NCBI GenBank assembly: GCA_015663215.1
Contig: DQSP01000117.1
Span: forward strand, 1 to 10,010
Source: Sulfurimonas sp.
Lineage (GTDB): Bacteria > Campylobacterota > Campylobacteria > Campylobacterales > Sulfurimonadaceae
DNA: 10,010 bases
Reading direction: 5' to 3'
The notes under the pieces are model-generated. The model had not been told where the DNA came from, did no database searches, and was given only the letters and a program-made list of their open reading frames with translations. Numbering within the stretch: position 1 is the stretch's first letter; the number at the start of each line of letters is the position of its first letter. Positions 7,751-10,010 of the stretch are shown here, piece after piece. The position numbers and the translations under genes were made by a program.

Positions 7751-8829
7751 TCTAATATAAAAGAGACTTCTTTAAAAACAACACCGTTTATAAGTATGGA
7801 GAGCTTATGCTCTCCTCTATAGTAAACACGGGTGCTTATAGGCTTAAATGAGTAAGTCTTATAAACTTTTTTTATCTTTTTTACATAAGTACCTTCGGCA
7901 ACTTTAAATACTTTTTGATTGTGTCTAGCGTTTTTTCTCAAAAAAACCATAATAAATTCAATACGGAGTTTTCCAAGTGGCTCTGTACTTTTTATGTCAA
8001 AGGAAAACTCTAACTCCTGACCCATAGTTACATTAGCTGAATGGGTAAAATTTTCTAAGCTAATGTTTGTCGGTTTAGTAAATCCAAAAAGAGCCAAAAC
8101 TTCACTATCGCTTGCTTTGAGTAGTGTTCGACAGCCATGTTTTAAAAGTGTATCTCTCTCTTTACTAGCTCCAAGCCATCTTTTTGTAAGTTCTTTGACA
8201 AACTATGGATTGTCTTTTGAAATATCATTGAGATTGTTGGCTACACTTTTTCTGACATAAGCACTTACATCATCTTTTAAGAGTTCCAAAATTTCTACAA
8301 CAGAAGTAGGGTCTTCTTTAAACACAGGTAGAGCAACAGCCCAAGGTAAACGCGATCTTGAGCCTTCACTTGCTAAACGCCGAACATGCTCATTTTCAGA
8401 CTTCGCCCACAAGAGCATTTGAATCATAGTTTTTTCTTCATACTTGAGTATAAATTTTCTGATAGCGAACTCAGAAGAGGAGTTCACTGTAAAAACTTCA
8501 AATGCCATCATGGAAACATCAAAAGAATCTAAACCATACACTTCTACAAAGTCTTGAAATATCATGTTCTCAAGCCCATAATTGTGGTTCATTCTCTTAA
8601 ATATTAAACATAAAAGAGCTATCTCTTTGGCATACTCTTGTGGTAAAAAGTTTCCAAGAGTGATAGCGATATGTCGCATTCTCTCTTTGAGTTCATAACT
8701 TTCCCACTCAGAGCTAAAAACTGCTACTTTAAATAAGGAGTCTTTAAAAGTAGGGTACTCATGTATGATGTTCTCACAAAGTAAATTTATGTACTCTTCG
8801 TTGTATAGATTTTTTAAAAGTTCAGCCAT
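7747..8829 (-). pseudogene. alkC: AlkC-like DNA alkylation repair glycosylase, interrupted by in-frame TAG
   Basis: Read through, the frame gives 360 codons matching the AlkC/AlkD superfamily, whose HEAT-like repeat enzymes excise N-alkylated bases. From ATG 8829 come helical repeats, then the family-specific HVRRLASEGSRSRLPWA (near 160-175) and YVRKSVANNLNDISKDNP. Codon 209 is TAG (8205-8203). The frame continues at once with FVKELTKRWLGASKERDTLLKHGCRTLLK (described here in two joined pieces, FVKELTKRW and LLKHGCRTLLK), still typical of the family. It ends in a beta-rich C-terminal domain (about residues 245-360) like the Ig-like domain of AlkC. No frameshift or other stop is present, so this is a single nonsense change, possibly from CAG or GAG. 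Truncation would remove the last repeats and the Ig-like domain, both likely needed for activity. The start overlaps the recO stop. Sequence error is an alternative. Confidence 0.8.
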
Positions 8830-9446
8830 TATAAGCCTTCCATCAGGACATTCCAAAGTCTGTCGACCTCTTTATCACTTAAAAAAAGTGTGGATTTGTT
8901 TTCATAGAGTTCATCTAAAGCACTGCGTTTAATGCCGTAAGTATGTGTGCAGTTAAAGTGTGTTGGTAGAAATGCTCGAATGAGTGAAATATCACCTATT
9001 ATCTCTTTTGAACATAAAAAGCAGTAGTGTTCTTTATGCAAACGTCCCTCATGTTCTAAGAGTTTTACATAGACTTCAACAGCAACTCTTTTTGGATTTT
9101 GTTTACTCCACCTCGTAGAAGCATCTTCAAAAAGTTCAAAGTAAAAAGAACCTAACTCCTCTGCATCTTTTAAGTGTTTATAAAAAAGCCCTGTAAAATC
9201 TTGCCAAAGCTTTAGTAGTTTATAGTCATTTATCCAAGGGTAGCCTATGTGGACAACATCTTTAAGCCGACCAATAGTACTTTTGGCAGATGGCTCTATC
9301 TCATAGTCTATCTTAAAGCCAATGTTGATAGTCCCATGACGTGCTCCATAAAATCTATAAAGAGTCTCTAAGTTTCCATCAGATAAAATACTTACTATTA
9401 AGTCTTCTTCTTTTACTTTGTTAAGATTTATGATGTAACCCTGCAA
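8829..9446 (-). CDS. recO: Recombination/repair mediator RecO
   Basis: RecO helps load RecA onto SSB-coated single-stranded DNA in the RecFOR or RecOR route and can anneal complementary strands. This 205-residue form is shorter than the roughly 240 residues of E. coli RecO, as is usual in Campylobacterota. The N-terminal half (residues 1 to about 75, MQGYIINLNKVKEEDLIVSI and following) is the OB-fold. The helical C-terminal part holds a putative zinc site C142-x2-C145 with C166 and nearby histidines (H163, H168). The start is TTG at 9446-9444, supported by an AGGGAG site just upstream and by the family-typical start of the OB strand. The stop overlaps the ATG of the alkC-like gene (TAATG), giving a repair-gene pair. 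It is divergent from gltB. Confidence 0.88.
   Translation of the reverse strand: MQGYIINLNKVKEEDLIVSILSDGNLETLYRFYGARHGTINIGFKIDYEIEPSAKSTIGRLKDVVHIGYPWINDYKLLKLWQDFTGLFYKHLKDAEELGSFYFELFEDASTRWSKQNPKRVAVEVYVKLLEHEGRLHKEHYCFLCSKEIIGDISLIRAFLPTHFNCTHTYGIKRSALDELYENKSTLFLSDKEVDRLWNVLMEGL
8836..8841 (-). promoter_or_regulatory. Ribosome binding site fixing the alkC-like start
   Basis: The minus strand carries GGAAGG six bases before ATG 8829-8827, inside the end of recO. It supports this start over an upstream in-frame ATG at 8856, and it implies coupled translation through the TAATG junction. Confidence 0.65.
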
Positions 9447-9452
9447 ATAATG

Positions 9453-9458
9453 CTCCCT
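9453..9458 (-). promoter_or_regulatory. recO: Ribosome binding site for recO TTG start
   Basis: The minus strand reads AGGGAG (9458-9453) followed by CATTAT and then TTG at 9446-9444. The strong site with 6-base spacing decides for the non-ATG start; the next in-frame candidate starts would cut into the conserved first OB-fold strand. Confidence 0.65.
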
Positions 9459-9470
9459 AAATACACATAG

Positions 9471-9476
9471 TTTATA
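9471..9476 (-). promoter_or_regulatory. Candidate -10 box of the recO operon
   Basis: The minus strand has AATTATAAACT, with TATAAA at 9476-9471, about 25 bases before the recO start and therefore implying a short leader. No -35 is recognisable. The match is weak in such AT-rich DNA. Confidence 0.25.
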
Positions 9477-9519
9477 ATTTAATTCTAAAATATTACTACT
9501 CTTATGCTTTTTTAAACCT

Positions 9520-9533
9520 TTATTTTGTATAAT
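9520..9533 (+). promoter_or_regulatory. gltB: Candidate extended -10 promoter of gltB
   Basis: TTTTGTATAATA contains a perfect TATAAT at 9528-9533 preceded by the extended TG-type base at 9527, with T-rich and A-rich runs upstream and no -35. This is the usual look of a main sigma-factor promoter in Campylobacterota. Transcription from about 9540 would give a leader of roughly 85 bases before gltB. Confidence 0.55.
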
Positions 9534-9557
9534 AAAATACTTAATCTCTAAATATAC

Positions 9558-9580
9558 TAAGTTGCTTTAAAAACAACTTA
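9558..9580 (+). repeat. Inverted repeat in the gltB leader
   Basis: TAAGTTG (9558-9564) and CAACTTA (9574-9580) are exact complements around a 9-base loop CTTTAAAAA. The repeat lies between the candidate -10 and the gltB start. It could be an operator for a dimeric regulator or a leader hairpin; no run of T follows, so it is not an obvious attenuator. Confidence 0.45.
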
Positions 9581-9625
9581 AATGATTAGAAGTTTGAATA
9601 GAATTTAACAATTTTAGGAGTAAAG

Positions 9626-10010
9626 ATGACAAAACATCATGATTTATTACGATCATTTAAAGATAACTGTGGTTTTGGTCTTGTTGCCAACATCAAAAAC
9701 AAGGCATCACACAAGGTTCTTGATGATGCTGTAACTGCACTAGAGCGTATGATGCACCGTGGAGCTGTTGCCGCTGATGGTAAAACTGGTGATGGAAGTG
9801 GACTACTACTTTCTATGCCAACAGAGTTTATGTTGCAAAAAGCACAAGATGAAGGTGTTGAACTCTCAAAGCAGTTTGCAATCGCTTCTGTTTTTACAAA
9901 AGATACTAAAGATTTAGATTTACTAGAGAGTATTTGTGTAAACAATGACCTAAAAGTAGTACTCCGACGTGAAGTTCCTATAGATATAAATGCTTTAGGT
10001 GATCAAGCTA
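9626..10010 (+). CDS. gltB: Glutamate synthase large subunit, N-terminal part (window edge)
   Basis: Only the first 128 codons are present; the gene runs off the window. GltB makes two glutamates from glutamine and 2-oxoglutarate in ammonium assimilation. The visible part is the start of the class II glutamine amidotransferase domain. A short propeptide of 14 residues precedes C15 in NCGFGLVA, which should become the N-terminal catalytic cysteine after processing. MMHRGAVAADGKTGDGSGLL follows, conserved in the glutaminase site. The ATG at 9626 has AGGAG at 9616-9620 with 5-base spacing. Whether the enzyme uses NADPH or ferredoxin cannot be told from this part. The full protein in this family is close to 1,500 residues. 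Confidence 0.95.
   Translation, partial: MTKHHDLLRSFKDNCGFGLVANIKNKASHKVLDDAVTALERMMHRGAVAADGKTGDGSGLLLSMPTEFMLQKAQDEGVELSKQFAIASVFTKDTKDLDLLESICVNNDLKVVLRREVPIDINALGDQA

Noticed and set aside
7747..8097. A separate small gene of 116 codons covering the Ig-like domain
   Set aside because: Its only start would be TTG at 8097-8095, which is a Leu codon inside the conserved LALFGF stretch of the AlkC-like frame; it is the tail of the interrupted gene.
4612..8829. Altered genetic code with reassigned TGA or TAG
   Set aside because: TAG ends the HDOD gene, nspC, selO and the alkC-like frame, and tryptophan is encoded by TGG throughout; with only one internal TGA and one internal TAG, reassignment is not supported.
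9637..9945. Open minus-strand frame of 102 codons opposite gltB
   Set aside because: It lies entirely antisense to the clear GltB N-terminus, is low-complexity Ser-rich, and has no ribosome binding site.

Overview
The window is AT-rich, tightly packed bacterial DNA. The gene content and protein style point to Campylobacterota (former Epsilonproteobacteria), most likely a Sulfurimonas-like or related free-living member. Indicators are a carboxynorspermidine/carboxyspermidine decarboxylase (nspC), a short RecO of the type seen in this phylum, and many stop/start overlaps. Candidate promoters are an extended TGTATAAT-type -10 in AT-rich DNA without a clear -35. The genus is an inference from recalled protein similarity, not from a search.

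Layout. Positions 1-1987 (+): an HDOD-domain protein and nspC, 2 bases apart, probably one operon. Positions 1984-5595 (-): an export operon read in the order ABC-type membrane domain, HlyD-like periplasmic adaptor, TolC-like outer-membrane channel, with overlapping junctions. The membrane-domain gene carries one in-frame TGA at 5029-5031, and no ATPase domain is encoded in the window. Positions 5673-6227 (+): a TehB-like SAM methyltransferase, divergent from the export operon. Positions 6299-7738 (+): selO, protein AMPylase, with a C-terminal Cys-Ser-Ser. Positions 7747-9446 (-): recO followed by an AlkC-like DNA glycosylase gene, coupled by a TAATG overlap. The glycosylase frame is broken by one in-frame TAG at 8203-8205. 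Positions 9626-10010 (+): the start of gltB (glutamate synthase large subunit), cut by the window edge and preceded by a candidate promoter and a leader inverted repeat.

How the genes work together. The three export genes would form a type I-like tripartite pathway from cytoplasm to outside, but it lacks an obvious motor and its inner-membrane gene has a nonsense codon. recO (recombinational repair) and the alkC-like gene (alkylation base excision) make a DNA-repair pair. The other genes are independent housekeeping or stress functions: polyamine synthesis, AMPylation, methylation and nitrogen assimilation.

The most notable observation is that two genes about 3.2 kb apart each keep a fully open, family-like frame on both sides of a single stop codon. 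Recent inactivation, sequence error and readthrough are all possible, and the sequence alone does not decide. I see no mobile element, CRISPR array, RNA gene or convincing new defence system. No stretch longer than 300 bases lacks a gene; the longest gap is 9447-9625.
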